Source: Pegoplata infirma (taxonomy: Eukaryota > Arthropoda > Insecta > Diptera > Anthomyiidae). From it: DNA of 64,000 bases. The notes beneath the pieces are model-generated. The model did no database searches. It was given only the letters and a program-made list of their open reading frames with translations, and was not told where the DNA came from. Within the stretch, counting starts at the first letter, position 1; each line of letters starts with the position of its first letter. The DNA lies in the NCBI GenBank assembly GCA_963921195.1, contig OY992538.1, forward strand, positions 55,852,852 to 55,916,851. The letters run 5' to 3'. A program made the position numbers and the translations under genes. Positions 1-11,671 of this stretch are shown one piece after another.

Positions 1-1605
1 TTAATGTGATAAAATGTCTCTCTAGCCCAAAGATGAATTGCAACACAATAACGCTTATCTCAATAACTAAAGCTCTGGTCCTTTCGAAAATTAATTACGG
101 TTTACCATTTTACGGATACGCACCTAAATCCCAACTAAGGAAAATTAACTCCATAGTAAACTCATGTATTCGAACATCCCTGGGAGCTTTACGCTCAACA
201 CCAATCAACAACATGCGTTTTGAGGCAAATATCAGATCCCTAAATACACAAAGAGATATACTTACCACAAACATCTTCCGTACCTTGCTATATAACACTA
301 ACACCCCGTTAAACCAGATAGTTAAAAAAATAAGACGATCCAAAAAAATACCGAAAATACAATCAGCTATTTTTAATTCAATACAAAATTGCAGGGAACT
401 TGAAATACCAACACAAACTACCACTAGGTCGAAGCAAAATCCTCCATGGACTTTAGATACTAGGTCTGTAGATACTTCTCTACACGAAATGTCAAAATCC
501 AACACCGATTCTTCTCAATTTAAAAATATGTTCGCCATGATTAAAGACAATTTACAAGAATACCAATTTATTTACACAGACGGGTCCAAAACAAGCAGTT
601 CAACAACATATAGCATAACTACAGATAACAGTATAATACAAGTCTCAAATCTTCCCAACCACAGTTCCATATTCGCAGCAGAAATGATAGCAATTTACGA
701 AGCCCTTTCACTTATTAGGAGAAGAAATGGTAAATTTGCGGTATGCTCAGACTCTCTTTCATCACTAGAATCGGTTCTGAATATTTCAAATAATGGGTAC
801 TATATTTCCAATATAAGAAATATACTCATTGAAAGATTCCCTAACATAATCTTGATCTGGGTCCCTGGACACAGCAGGATTAAAGGAAATGAGTTCGCGG
901 ACTTTGCCGCTAGAAATGCCGAAAAACAACCACTACATTCAACCCAAAACTTTAATCGTAAAGATATAGAGAGCAAAATAAAAAATCAATTCATCGCCAA
1001 GGATATCAACACTATTTTTAACTTAACTTCAACCTGGTACAGAAATATTAATCAAAGTCATAAAAACATTTACAACTATTTAACCAACAACCATTCAAAC
1101 ATAAACAGATTAGACTGCATTAAATTTCAGCGCCTTCGACTTGGGCATACCACAGCTACTCATGGATCCTTGTTTAACCCTAATTATATCCAACCTTGCA
1201 ACTGCAACATTATACTTCCTACTACACCCTCGCATTTCCTTTGTGACTGTGTTAGTAATAACAACACCAGATCGACTTTCTTTTACGACTCCGATCCTTT
1301 ATACCCATTATCCCATCCATCCATAGAAAACATATCCTTAATCTCGAAATTCCTTAAAAACTCAAATCTTTATAATAAAATATAAACTATGTACATATAT
1401 GTAAATACATTTATATTATAATATATACTACTATTATATCTTTAATATAAATACTAGATATAAGTTATAACATCTATTGAGCTGAAGGCCTATGTAGCTA
1501 TTGCTCATGTTTAATCTTATCTTATAATTTGTAATTATATGATAAATAAATAAATAAAATAAATAAAAATAAATAATAATCTCAAATAAAAAAAAAACAA
1601 AAATA
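1..1605 (+). mobile_element. I-like non-LTR retrotransposon, 3' end
   Basis: The ORF is followed by about 150 bases of AT-rich 3' UTR and then an imperfect (TAAA)n/A-rich tail at about 1541-1610. I factors end in short TAA-type repeats, so this fits. A TSD cannot be called because the 5' end is outside the window. Confidence 0.75.
3..1385 (+). CDS. 3' part of LINE ORF2: thumb region plus RNase H domain (partial)
   Basis: C-terminal part of a non-LTR retrotransposon polyprotein; the frame is open to the left edge, so the reverse-transcriptase palm lies outside the window. About residues 25-80 match the post-palm region of fly LINEs (KINYGLPFYGYAPKS, GALRSTPINN). An RNase H1-like domain follows: D in YTDGSK near residue 190, E in FAAEMIAIYEAL near 226, D in VCSDSLSS near 249, WVPGH near 286 and a final D in NEFADFAAR near 299, so all four catalytic acids are present. 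The tail has a Cys-rich stretch (CNCN...HFLCDC), as in I-like elements. The reading frame is intact to TAA at 1383. The role would be target-primed reverse transcription and removal of template RNA. RNase H plus a TAAA-rich 3' end suggests the I group; the exact clade is uncertain. Confidence 0.85.
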   Translation, partial: NVIKCLSSPKMNCNTITLISITKALVLSKINYGLPFYGYAPKSQLRKINSIVNSCIRTSLGALRSTPINNMRFEANIRSLNTQRDILTTNIFRTLLYNTNTPLNQIVKKIRRSKKIPKIQSAIFNSIQNCRELEIPTQTTTRSKQNPPWTLDTRSVDTSLHEMSKSNTDSSQFKNMFAMIKDNLQEYQFIYTDGSKTSSSTTYSITTDNSIIQVSNLPNHSSIFAAEMIAIYEALSLIRRRNGKFAVCSDSLSSLESVLNISNNGYYISNIRNILIERFPNIILIWVPGHSRIKGNEFADFAARNAEKQPLHSTQNFNRKDIESKIKNQFIAKDINTIFNLTSTWYRNINQSHKNIYNYLTNNHSNINRLDCIKFQRLRLGHTTATHGSLFNPNYIQPCNCNIILPTTPSHFLCDCVSNNNTRSTFFYDSDPLYPLSHPSIENISLISKFLKNSNLYNKI

Positions 1606-1616
1606 AAAAACTGTTC

Positions 1617-1685
1617 CGCCAACTGGCAGCGAACCCGAAACCTTCATGATTCGAGTTTAGCACACTACCACCGTGCTATCGTCGC
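1617..1685 (-). repeat. tRNA-like sequence (tRNA pseudogene or SINE head)
   Basis: On the minus strand a tRNA layout can be followed: an A-box-like TAGCACGGTGG, a D-arm able to pair GCAC with GTGC, an anticodon-arm region resembling Met-type tRNAs (GAAGG after the loop), and a B-box-like GGGTTCGCTGCC. The anticodon stem does not pair well, so it is unlikely to be a functional tRNA. On the same strand it runs into a T-rich stretch that could serve as a pol III stop; this T-rich stretch is also the complement of the LINE A-rich tail. Confidence 0.45.
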
Positions 1686-1689
1686 ATAT

Positions 1690-2980
1690 ATTTGTGCTTG
1701 ATTAAATGAGTTTGTAAATTGTTTGTGTTATTAATGTGAATTTTGTGGAATCTTTAACAATGATTTTAATTCATGCGTTTAATTGGAAATAAAACCGGAT
1801 TTTTGTCACATTAACAATACACATTGTTGATACAATTAAAAACGTTGTTGAACTAGTATTTCGTTGGTAACAATTTGTTTTGTTACTCTTGATTTTACGA
1901 TATTTTTTTCTGTGCATGTTCCCCATTATGAATTAACATAACAAGTACTTATGATAACTCTACTTTCTTTATTGGGATATTCTCCCATTAAATACTCATA
2001 GAGTTTCTTGCTTTCAAAAATGTTTGGTAATTTTCAGGAATGAATTGACGATCGTTTCGGGGGAGTTCCAATTCCCCCATCATCAGAATTCTTTTGAAAA
2101 TTAGGTAATACTGTTAGCATGCAAACAACAAATATTCATACTCTAAATAATCTCAACTTAGTGAGAAAGCAAATATGTTTTTCGAAGTTTCTTTTTTATT
2201 TAAAATTTAATATTTAAATATCATAAAAATTTAAATTAATATAAAATATTGTTTAATAAACAAATTTTTTTTAATTAAGAGAGAGTTTTTATGTAATTAT
2301 TCATTAATTTTTTTTTTTGGGGATTTTATATAATTTGTAGGGTATTTTTGGGGATTTCATTTTTCAAATTGGGGACAAGGCCCAAATATTTTCTGGCAAC
2401 ACTGAAGCTTTTATAGATTTTGTATTTAATTCTCTTTTATATTAAAAATAAAATCCACAAGCAACAAAAACATAGATTATTATCCACTATCCACTAAAAC
2501 AGCTTTCAAAAACTCTTATACTCACTTTTTTTCTTAACTAAATACAGCTTTTTTATATCCATAAACTTTATCCTGTGAAACAAAAACAACAACCGGCATA
2601 GTAATCAGAGAACGTATTTGTGCTTGCATACACATTAACGCAATGGTAAATCACACCATAAAACTGAATAGCAAGAAAACACATGTTATTCTCTCAGCTT
2701 TGTAAAAAAAAAAAAACTTGCATTAGCGTGCCTGTATGCATGTGTTTTTTTTAGCTTCTGTTATTCAAGAATTTTAGCATCATACATATTTTTTTACATG
2801 CAATTTTCACATTTTTCACATGTGGGTTTTTTTAACATAACAAAAGTTAAACATAAACATTACTTTTGTTTGGTAAATCCTACATACATATATATGTGTT
2901 GGAGACAAATTATTTTGCTTTGACTTGTTATTAGCGACAATGTACAAAAACAAAAAATTGTTTTGCTTGAGAATATATTA
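1690..2980. other. AT-rich stretch, no recognised feature
   Basis: Homopolymer-rich non-coding DNA with no open frame longer than about 60 codons that looks coding, no strong tRNA or repeat signature and no obvious terminal inverted repeats. Confidence 0.5.
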
Positions 2981-3394
2981 TATTAGAGTGGGTAAAAAAA
3001 TCGTTTTGTAATATGAAAAAAAAAAACGTGTATGGAAAAATATATTAGCCTGTATAAAAATAACACGTTTTGGCAAATATTATATTGTTTGTTATAGAAA
3101 AAAATATTAGAGTCGGAAAAATAAATCGTGTTGTAATAGGATTTTTTTGTTTTTTCTTGTTTTGTGTGTACATTAGGGCGGGTAGATTTTTTTTTGTCAA
3201 AAATCGTATAGCAAAAACATAATCTACAAGAAATTCTAAGAACATTTCCCAACGAAACCATGTTTCTTAAATCAAACCCTATACCGCGCCTAACGACATG
3301 AAGATTTGTCCGTCCGTCCTTTTTTTCATAAGCAAACATAGAATTTGACTATTTTTTGGTGTTTGTGTTAATTTTTGGGCTTTGGTGTGCTCTG

Positions 3395-5880
3395 AGGTAT
3401 ATAGTAAAATTTTAATAGCAATATTTTTGTAGAACATTTCATCTCCGCACTCCCCCTCTTTCGGGGTGTTTTTTGCGATTTGTTAGAATAGACCCAAAAA
3501 ATACCGTTATGAGAGGGAGTTAGAGGGTTAATATGTTTTCTAGGACCCAATAAAGTATATATGGGGCATTCCAAGCCAAATCACTCACTTTTAGACCCGA
3601 CCCCTTTCGATTTATTTTATTTTTGGATATGTTTTAGTACTTATTAAATGCAACTTGGACACCAATTTTCAGCCTTTTATTTCAAGATGGTGTTGAGTAG
3701 TCGATTTTTCAAAATGGCGATTTTCTCAAAAAAATTACAAAATTAAAATTTTTAATTAATTTTGACCATTAAAAAATATAGATATTTAAAAAAAAGTTGG
3801 ACAACGTTTTGTTGGTATCTAAATGTAGTTTTAGAAAAAAAATATGAAAAAATTATTCGAAGTAACTATCACATATTTTTTGACGTTTAAAAATTATAAT
3901 CCACTTTTTGAAAAAGTTCGAAACCTTCAATTTTTTTTGTAAAAACCTATAAAAATTCTACTCTAAATTACGCAACTTTTGAGCCATAATTCGAGATGTG
4001 ATCACAATTCTTTTTAATTTTTAAAAAATTTTTAAAATTGCCCCTTTTATTTTTTGGCTCTGATTTATTTTATATGGTGATCCAAAAAAAATAAATTGGT
4101 AGATACTGACCGTAACTTACCCTAGATATATTCACTTCAAGGTAAAAATACGTCTCACAAAAATTTAGGACAATCGGAAATGGGTAAGGTGTATAGCATG
4201 GTCCTTGAAGTTTTAAAAACGGATTACAAGGAAGTATATGAATTTTTTTCTGTTTTCTCATTTTTTTTGGTATTTTAAGTTAAGTTTTAAGTTAAGTGAT
4301 TACAGAATTATGATGTAGAGTAAAATGCCATTCTAATAAGGTACTAAAAACTAAAATCGGTTAAAAATCAGCCAAGTTATTACAACTTCCCCAGGCATCT
4401 AGCGTGTGTCATACCACTTGATTAATGAATACGAGTTCCTTTTTTAAATTTAGTGAAATTTTCTACTGTAATAACATTGTTTCATTATCCATGTTTCAGT
4501 GTAATATGTTTTTGTTTTTTCCAAATTTTAAAACAAAAAATTTTTTTTTTTTTAAATAGAGATTTCAAAAGGGTGTTAAAAATGCAGGCATTTTTAGCAT
4601 TACTTTAAAAAATGTAAGCAAAACACAATATTATAATTCTGTAACCACTTAAATTTAAGCTTAACTTAAAATACCAAAAAAATTAGAAAACAGAAAAAAA
4701 TCCATATTTTTCCTTGTAATCCGCTTTCTAAACTTCAAGGTCCATGCGGAACGCCTTACCCACGTCCGATCGTTGTTAATTTTTGTGAGACGTATTTTTA
4801 CCTCGAAATAAATATATCTAGGGTAAGTTAGGGTCAGTATCTACCAATTTATTTTTGTTTTTGGAGCACCATACAAAATAAATCAGACTCAAAAAATATA
4901 AGGGGCAATTTTCAAAATTAAAAAAAAAAAATAGAACGAATTGCGATCACATCTCGATTTATGGCTCAAAAGTTGCGTAGTTTAGAGTAGAACTTTTAGA
5001 CTTTTAAAAAAAAACATCGAAGGTTTTGGACTTTTTCAAAAAGTAGATTTTAATTTTAAAGCGTTAAAAAAATAAGTGATATTTACTTCGAATAATTTTT
5101 TAATATTTTTTTTCTAAAACTACATTTCAATACCAAGAAAACGTTGTCCAACTTTTTTTAAGATATCTAAAGTTTTAACTGGTCAAAATTAATTGAAAAT
5201 TTCAAGTTTTTAATTTTTTTGAAAAAATCGCCATTTTGAAAAATTGATTACTCAACACCATCCTGGAATAAAAGGCTGAAAATTGGTGTCCAAGTTGCAT
5301 TTAATAAGTACTAAAACATATCCAAAAATAAAATAAATCGAAAGGGGTCGGGTCTAAAAGTGAGTGATTTGGCTTGGAAAGCCCATATATTATTGATCAC
5401 TGATCGATTTTAAGACATTCTACCGATGTCCGTCTGTCTGTGGAAATGGTAATCACGACCAAAATATTACACGTAGATGACTGAAACTTAACATATTTAT
5501 TGGAAGTTCTCCTGAGCAGTTTGGTATTGCATTTGAGCGATATCGGTTCAGCGGTTCAAAAGTTATGATCGAAAATGTAAGGACACCTCAAAAATGTTGG
5601 TACATTCAACATAACCTAAAAATACAAAATGCTTTAATTCGGTTGCTGGTTGACATATGTGAACATAATTGAACACCGAAAGGTACTTAAACAAGTACTA
5701 ATACATTTTTTGACAAAAAAAGAAAAAAAAAACCGCGGTTTTTATTTTTCCAAAAGTTTTTTTCGCGGAAATTTTTTTAAAATTTTTTTTTTTTTTTTTC
5801 AAGTCTTTTGCAATAATCTTCTTGATATTGTGGAGGGTATCAATACATTCGGCACGGCTTTTTTAATCTTTTCTACTCAA
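3395..5880 (-). repeat. mini-me/DINE-1-like repeat, split by a foldback
   Basis: Recognised from CTAGGACCCAATAAAGTATA at 3539-3558 and, after the inserted palindrome, GATCGATTTTAAGACATTC and GATGTCCGTCTGTCTG near 5401-5440, then the text found in other copies (TTCAAAAGTTATGA near 5555) and the terminal GTGGAGGGTAT...TTCGGCACGG near 5830. Boundaries are approximate and the copy is diverged. Confidence 0.6.
3560..5387. mobile_element. 1.8-kb foldback with TATGGGGCATTCC-type ends
   Basis: A near-complete inverted repeat: the left arm from TATGGGGCATTCCAAGCC is mirrored by the right arm ending GGCTTGGAAAGCCCATA. The arms are about 750-900 bases and the centre lies near 4470. It is flanked by TA on both sides (3558-3559 and 5388-5389), and the host mini-me sequence is continuous across it. 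No transposase frame is visible. Confidence 0.8.
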
Positions 5881-6228
5881 AAAACAAATTGTCTAATTAC
5901 GTGCACTTACGATCACGTGGGTAACATAAAATTTCACTCACGATCACGCGTATATCACGAATAATGCCAGAGATCGTGAAAACCCCTAATATGTATAGTT
6001 AAACAAAAAAATAACAAAGTATTTGTTATAAAATGCATTCAAAAATAAAATGATACCAAAAATTACAAAATAATTTGTAATATGTTGTCATCATACAAAA
6101 CGATTTTTTTTATCCACCCCACCCTAATATACATATGTATGTTCCTTTATCAAAACCAAATCTTTACATTTCTTAATAAAATTTCCTAAATAACACAACA
6201 ATTTTGTTATTCTCAAAGTAACTACAAT

Positions 6229-7133
6229 CCCGAGTAAAAATAATTTAATATGATCTTATATACTTTTATATAGTCATATTATTTGATATATGATCATATG
6301 TGACACTATGTATTGCAAGATAAATTTATATAATAAATTTTGATGTGGGATTTTTTTAAGATATCGCCATACATAACTATATGTTGTAACATCTGGTCCC
6401 ATGCATCATTTTAAATTTCTAAGTGTTTTATATAAAATTTTATATGCCTCCATTATTTTTTAATTTTTTTAAGTGTTTTCCAAGAACATATTTTTATCGC
6501 AAATATTTTCAAAGTGTTTTATATAAAATTTCATATGACTTCATATTTTTTTATTTTTCTAAGATTTTTCCAAGCACCACTTTTTTATCACGAATATTTT
6601 CTAAGTGTTTTATATAAAATTTTATATGACTCCATCTTTTAAATTTTTTCTAAGTTTTTTTCAAGGAACATTTTTTTTTATCGAAAATATTTTCTAAGTG
6701 TTTTATATAAAATTTTATATAACTCCATTTTTTCAAATTTTTCTAAGTTTTTTCCAAGGACAAATTTTTTAGAAAATATTTTCTAAGTGTTTTATATAAA
6801 ATTTAACATGACTCCATTTTTTGAAATTTTTCTAAGTTTTTTTCAAAGAACAACTTATTTTTATTATTTTAATTTTTCAACTTTTTATTAAAAACTAAAA
6901 AAAAAACATCCGATTTCTAAAATTGTATAAATTTTAATATAATTGGATATAATTTTATATCATTGGATTAGACCAAAACTCGTATCAAAGTCGATATAAA
7001 GTTATATAAACTGATATTATTAGATATTATTCGATCAAATCTTATGAAACCATTTTTCGTATAAGATTATATCAAAATAGACACGAACCCATATTAAATT
7101 ATATATTGTGTCATATCAATTTTTTTACTCGGG
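6229..7133. mobile_element. CCCGAGTAAAAA TIR element, 905 bp
   Basis: Begins CCCGAGTAAAAATAA and ends TTTTTTTACTCGGG, flanked by AT at 6227-6228 and 7134-7135. The interior is packed with ATAAAATTTTATAT-type palindromes, including about five tandem units of roughly 85-90 bases between 6420 and 6850 that each start near AAGTGTTTTATATAAAA. No coding capacity. A diverged relative with the same ends bounds 49910-57909. Confidence 0.75.
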
Positions 7134-7135
7134 AT

Positions 7136-8490
7136 TCCACAATTTGAAATATTAATAAATTCTTAAATACATTATATGTATGTATGTATATACGATTTGG
7201 CAAAATCATAATGTTGATGTTAAAATTTGATACGAAAATTAAAATCAATTTCACATTTATGTGAAAACACATAAATTCACAAATCACAAAACACATCTTT
7301 GCAAAACAAAACAAAAAAACACAATCACACAGCCACACTTCTGCTAATTTGTTTTTTTTTTTTTTTTGCGCTGCCACACTAGACTCAAGAAAAAAAAAAT
7401 ATACATGATATTTAATACAGAAATTCCACGTATGCAAGCACATCACACACATATCTTGTGATTTTTCCTTCTCTGATAGTAATACAATCCACACTTCATA
7501 AACAGCTTTTTTTTACTTAACATATGATTTTTATATGTTAAAGCTTTTTGTGTTTTGCTTTTTGTTTGTTGGTTAAAAAAAAACTTTTACAGTTAGAGTA
7601 ATACTACAGTTTTTTTTTCACAGCTAAATTCTTTGTTGTCGTTTAATAAAGTATTTAGATGTGTATAGAATACTCGTAGAGAATAAATGCAATTACGGAT
7701 GATAAATTGTTCGTTCGTGTGTGTTTATAAATGATAAAATCCGACAAAAAAGCAACAAGTCTTTTTTTCTAAGAAGTTACGCTAACGGGAATTTTAAATT
7801 GGCGCAATTTGGTTTTTCGAAATAAAAGCGGTAAAAAAAAAATATTGGTGTTTTTTTAAAGTGATAATAAAGAAAAAATTAAATATTAGAAAATTAAAAA
7901 GAAAACAAACAAAAAACAGCGAGATAAAGATTATTAAAAGTGAAAAAAGCAAATATTATGAAAGTCGTGCTTCTTTCAGTTTTCTGCAATTAACGCATAG
8001 CACCTTTAGTTTAAGGCTTGCAAGGATGGCAATTTTTTCTTAAAGACAAAAAAAAAACTTCTTAAAAAGCAATTTCCATTATACACTCCACAGTGATAGG
8101 AGGTATATGGGCAAGTTCATGGGAAATTTAACTGGCGGATCGATTAAGTTAATTTTTGGTTGTTTATCATTTGGAAATCTATGGTGTCCTTGCCAGGAAA
8201 AAGCATTCCACAATTGTTTTTAAAATTTTTTGTTAATTTTTTTTTTTTAAATTTAAAAATCTTCATTATTTTATCTAAAACATTGTCACAGAAAGTTTTT
8301 TCGTACAACTTACGGGTTTCGTTTGAAAAATATGATCAAAAACTGTCTTATAATTAATATTGCCAAAAATTCTATTTTTTAAGCGTTCATATCTTCCAAA
8401 GAATTTATCCGGAAAAAATATTTCGTTTTTCATTATTTATGAAGCTCTATCAAATAACCAAAAAGTAACAAATGATAGGCCATTCAAATT
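7136..8490. other. AT-rich stretch, no firm feature
   Basis: Only short chance frames are present. A TATAAATG near 7728 and the purine-rich 7860-7960 segment look a little like an insect 5' UTR, and an ATG at about 7959 opens a signal-peptide-like start that stops after eleven codons. None of this is enough to call a gene. Confidence 0.4.
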
Positions 8491-8496
8491 TCCTTT

Positions 8497-9868
8497 ATAA
8501 ACTAGCTATACCCGGTCCGCGTTGCTAGCCCTAAGAAAAAAAGTCGGACAAAATTAAAGCACGGGTCCGGGTCCAGCTACTAACCTTTGGTTCCACCCTC
8601 GGTAAGCACTATCTATAGAGAAATCTCAACAAAATCGGTTCAGCCGTTTTTTGCGTGATTTCAAAACAGACATAACATTAAGTATAGTACAAAGGGGCGT
8701 GTGATTTAACGCAGTTTTATCGAATCGTGATAGTATAAAGTTTCATGCTGCATCGTCGATTAGTACTATCTGTGCTGCAAATTTCATTGACATCATTTTT
8801 GCCGTTTTTGTGTGATTGCAAAAGAGGAGGAAATAACTTTTTATTTATGAAAAACGGGAGTGACATTTTATACCCTTTTGCCGAATCGCGCTCTACATAT
8901 GACCTACAGTTCCCGCTCGGTTAGTTCTATCAGTAGTGACAGATTCGGCTTATCCATTTTTGCGTGATTTCAAAACAGGCAGATACTACGTTCAGTATAA
9001 AACAAAGGGGCGATGCAATTTTCGCTTCTTTGTTCAATCGTGGTCAATATAGTACAAACAGCGTTGCAATTTTGATCCCTTTTTCCAAAAACGATATTAT
9101 ATGGCCTACATATGCACTTGGTTAGCATTGTATGTAGTGAAAATGTCAAGAGAATCGGTTCAGCTGTTTTTGCGTGATTTCGAAACAGGCAGACAACGTC
9201 CAGTATAGTACAAAGGGGCGTGACATTTTACGCCCCTTTTTCCAATCGTAGTATAACATGGCCTAAAGTTCCGCACTCGGTTAACACTATCAGTGCTGAA
9301 AATTTTATTAAAATCGAATCAACAGTTTTTGCGTTATAGCGGAGAATGCAGAAATAATATTCAATTCAATATAAAGGGGCATGGCATTTTGCGTCCATTT
9401 GTCCCATCACGCTCTAATTTGGCACATAGTTAGTACTTGGTTAGTATTATCGTTGGTTTAAATTTCATCAAAATCGGTCCATCCGTTATTTATATATAGA
9501 TGTCATTATTGGTGCAATGTAAAAATTCGATTTTGCCCAACCCTCCGCCCACAGACAAAAAGCATGGCATTTTACGCCCATTTGACCGATCACGCTCTTA
9601 TTTGGTATATAGTTAGTTCTCGGTTAGTACTATCTTTGGTTTAAATTTCATCAAAATGGGTCCATTCGTTTTTCATATATAAATGTCATTAGTGGTAGAA
9701 TGTAAAAATTTGATTTTGCCAAGCCCCTCCGCCCACAGACAGAAAATCAAAAATCCGACCTGACAGTGTAACTCACCGGTCCAGCCGTTTTCGAGTCCAT
9801 ACGGAACATACATACATACATACATACTCACATACATACACACATCCATTTTTATATATATAGATTAG
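8497..9868 (+). repeat. dispersed repeat (CTAGCTATACCCGG ... ATATATAGATT), internally reiterated
   Basis: Starts AAACTAGCTATACCCGGTCC and ends in CATA/ACAT microsatellite and TATATATATAGATT. This layout, with AAAATCGGTTCAGCCGTTTT motifs and a TATATATAGAT end, is common in insect repeats of uncertain class. Six or seven degenerate internal units of roughly 170-220 bases are seen, marked by CGGTTCAGCCGTTTTTGCG and ACAAAGGGGCG near 8640, 8800, 8950, 9150, 9310, 9480 and 9650. Non-coding. Confidence 0.65.
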
Positions 9869-10140
9869 GGTTTAACAAATTTAGATTTTTTCGAATTTCA
9901 ATAACGTCGGGGTCGGAAAAGTTTTCTTTTAGGGTCGACATTAACATATAGTGACTCAAACATATAACAGCCAATATTAAACATGAACTAAATGATATAC
10001 ATCTGAAAGTAGAGATCAAATGGAGTAAAACTGCATTTACAGTTTTTCATTTCATGATTCTGTTTCCTTTTTAAAGGACGTTAAAGTTTTAAAGGATACA
10101 TTTTTTTTTAAATATTTTTGAAATATTTGTAGTAGTCCTA

Positions 10141-10784
10141 CACTTAAAATATTATGTAAGTAAATTCAACAGAAAATACGTTTGAAACAAATGAAACTTT
10201 ATTTAAAAAACGGACTACTTACATTTCATTTAAAACAAAAACATTTCTCAGTTATTTTTAAATGTTAATTAATAACTGTTGAAATCCGTAAAAATAACTT
10301 AAAAATCCGTAAAAAATGACTGACAAAATTTTACGGAAAAAACGGTTAAAATAACGGAAATTTACATTCATTTTAATTTATTTTTTTAGAAATAATTTTA
10401 AAAAACTTCGAACCTGAGCAGAATCGAACTCATAATTTCTGGCTGATAGCCCAGCACGCTACCCTCTGTGCCACAAGCTACTTATATTTTCAGCAACTAA
10501 ATTTCATTTTCAAATTCAAAAAAAAAAATTCTAATTTTAGAAATTTTTAAATAACTGACAAATAACAAACGACAAATAAAATAATGTGGTTTGTTTTTAA
10601 AATAACTGAAAAAAACAAACGTTACGGAAAATTTTATTTAAAAGACAGTTATGTATTTGAATAAACGTTCAAAAAGTTGTTTAGAATATTTGTATGTGAA
10701 ACAAACGAATTTTCTTTTAATATTAACTAAAACGAAAACTATTTGTTTGACTGTGAAACAGTAACTGTAAAACTTTTATGAGTG
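10141..10784. mobile_element. CACTTAAAAT TIR element, 644 bp, TSD TA
   Basis: Ends CACTTAAAATATTATG and CTTTTATGAGTG, flanked by TA at 10139-10140 and 10785-10786. The interior is filled with AAACAAATGAAA/GTTTGTTT and AATAACGGAAAT/GTTATT-type motifs. A tRNA-like sequence lies inside it (10407-10481). Confidence 0.7.
10407..10481 (-). repeat. tRNA-like sequence inside a TIR element
   Basis: On the minus strand: A-box-like TGGCACAGAGGGTAGCGTG, a D-arm pairing GCAC/GTGC, an anticodon stem CTGG/CCAG with an eight-base loop, a B-box-like GAGTTCGATTCTG, then a T-run directly after the body. Stem lengths are off, so a tRNA pseudogene or SINE head is more likely than a working tRNA. Confidence 0.5.
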
Positions 10785-11178
10785 TAGGATGACACTGATG
10801 ATGGCAAATGAAAGAGGAGGATCTCCCCTTATTTGTCCATCCTTTTATTTTTCAAATTAGAATAAAAGGATTTTAAAAAAGCCATTTGAAAATTTTATCA
10901 AAATATTTTGTTGAAAATTTTGAATTATATTGAAGGATACATTTTTGAAAGGACGTAACTTACCTTCTTATTCCTGATAAGTATGTAAAAATAATAAAAT
11001 AGGAAAATTAGGAGAGATCCTTCTCTTTCATTTGCTATCACTAGTGGCATCCTAGGACAAGTACAAATATTAAAAAAATATTTTATAAAATTTAATACTC
11101 TAAAACTTTGAAGTCCTTTTAAAAGGAAACAATATCATGAAAAGAAAAACTGTAAATGCAGTTTTACTACAATTAGTC

Positions 11179-11604
11179 CCCAGCAAAAACTTGGTAATGA
11201 CACATCATTACCATTCTAATTACTTAGTAATGACAGAAAATTACCTTTAGCATTATTTTGTAATGCAAAATAAGGACTTATTAATAATGACTAACATAAG
11301 TCATTATAATAAAATAAAAAAATTTTAGAACTAGATTTTCACTTTTTGACTCACTGTACATTATTTTGAATAAAAACAAAATAAAATTAAATATTTTTTA
11401 TTTTTTAAAATTTTTTTTTTAAACAATTTTTTCATTACCTATAAGTATATATGTAATTAGTTATTAATATTGGTTTGATAATCATTACATTTGGCACATT
11501 TGCTTGTAAATGTAATGGGAAAGGTAATTCGAATCAGAAGTAGTTATAACTTTTGAATTTCCCATTACACATTTCATTACTTGGTAATGCAAGTTTTTGC
11601 TGGG
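11179..11604. mobile_element. CCCAGCAAAAA TIR element, 426 bp, TSD TC
   Basis: Ends CCCAGCAAAAACTTGGTAAT and TGCAAGTTTTTGCTGGG, flanked by TC at 11177-11178 and 11605-11606. The interior repeats the palindrome GTAATGNCATTAC in degenerate form (CATCATTACCATTC, TTAGTAATGACAG and so on). No coding frame. Confidence 0.8.
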
Positions 11605-11671
11605 TCTCTAGTTTTAAACGTATATTTTACAGTTCGTGCTTAACGACTTTTTTAATTTTTGGTGGACGGTT

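Larger units (their letters stand above)
2983..6117. mobile_element. TIR element (TTAGRGTGGG ends) holding other repeats
   Basis: The sequence at 2983 (TTAGAGTGGGTAAAAAAATC) returns inverted at about 6117, with a short indel, over roughly 38 bases. The left terminal sequence is reiterated directly inside the element near 3105 and 3172 as degenerate copies. Most of the interior is a mini-me-like copy opened by a palindrome (3560-5387). No transposase frame is visible, so it is non-autonomous if real. The TSD is not clear. Confidence 0.45.
10024..11170. mobile_element. foldback with GTAAAACTGCATTTACAG ends
   Basis: Left end near 10024 (AGTAAAACTGCATTTACAG) is mirrored at about 11151-11170 (CTGTAAATGCAGTTTTACT). 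The arms include GGATCTCCCC/TCCTTCTCTTTCATTTGC segments near 10820 and 11030. The left arm is opened at a TA by the 10141-10784 element; the matching right arm (GCATCCTAGGACAAG near 11047) supplies the empty site. Confidence 0.65.

Noticed and set aside
110..505. 131-codon minus-strand frame
   Set aside because: Antisense to the LINE ORF2 at 3-1385.
7861..8043. 60-codon frame and a signal-peptide-like ATG near 7959
   Set aside because: The frame is Lys-rich AT noise; the second start stops after eleven codons and no donor supports an exon.
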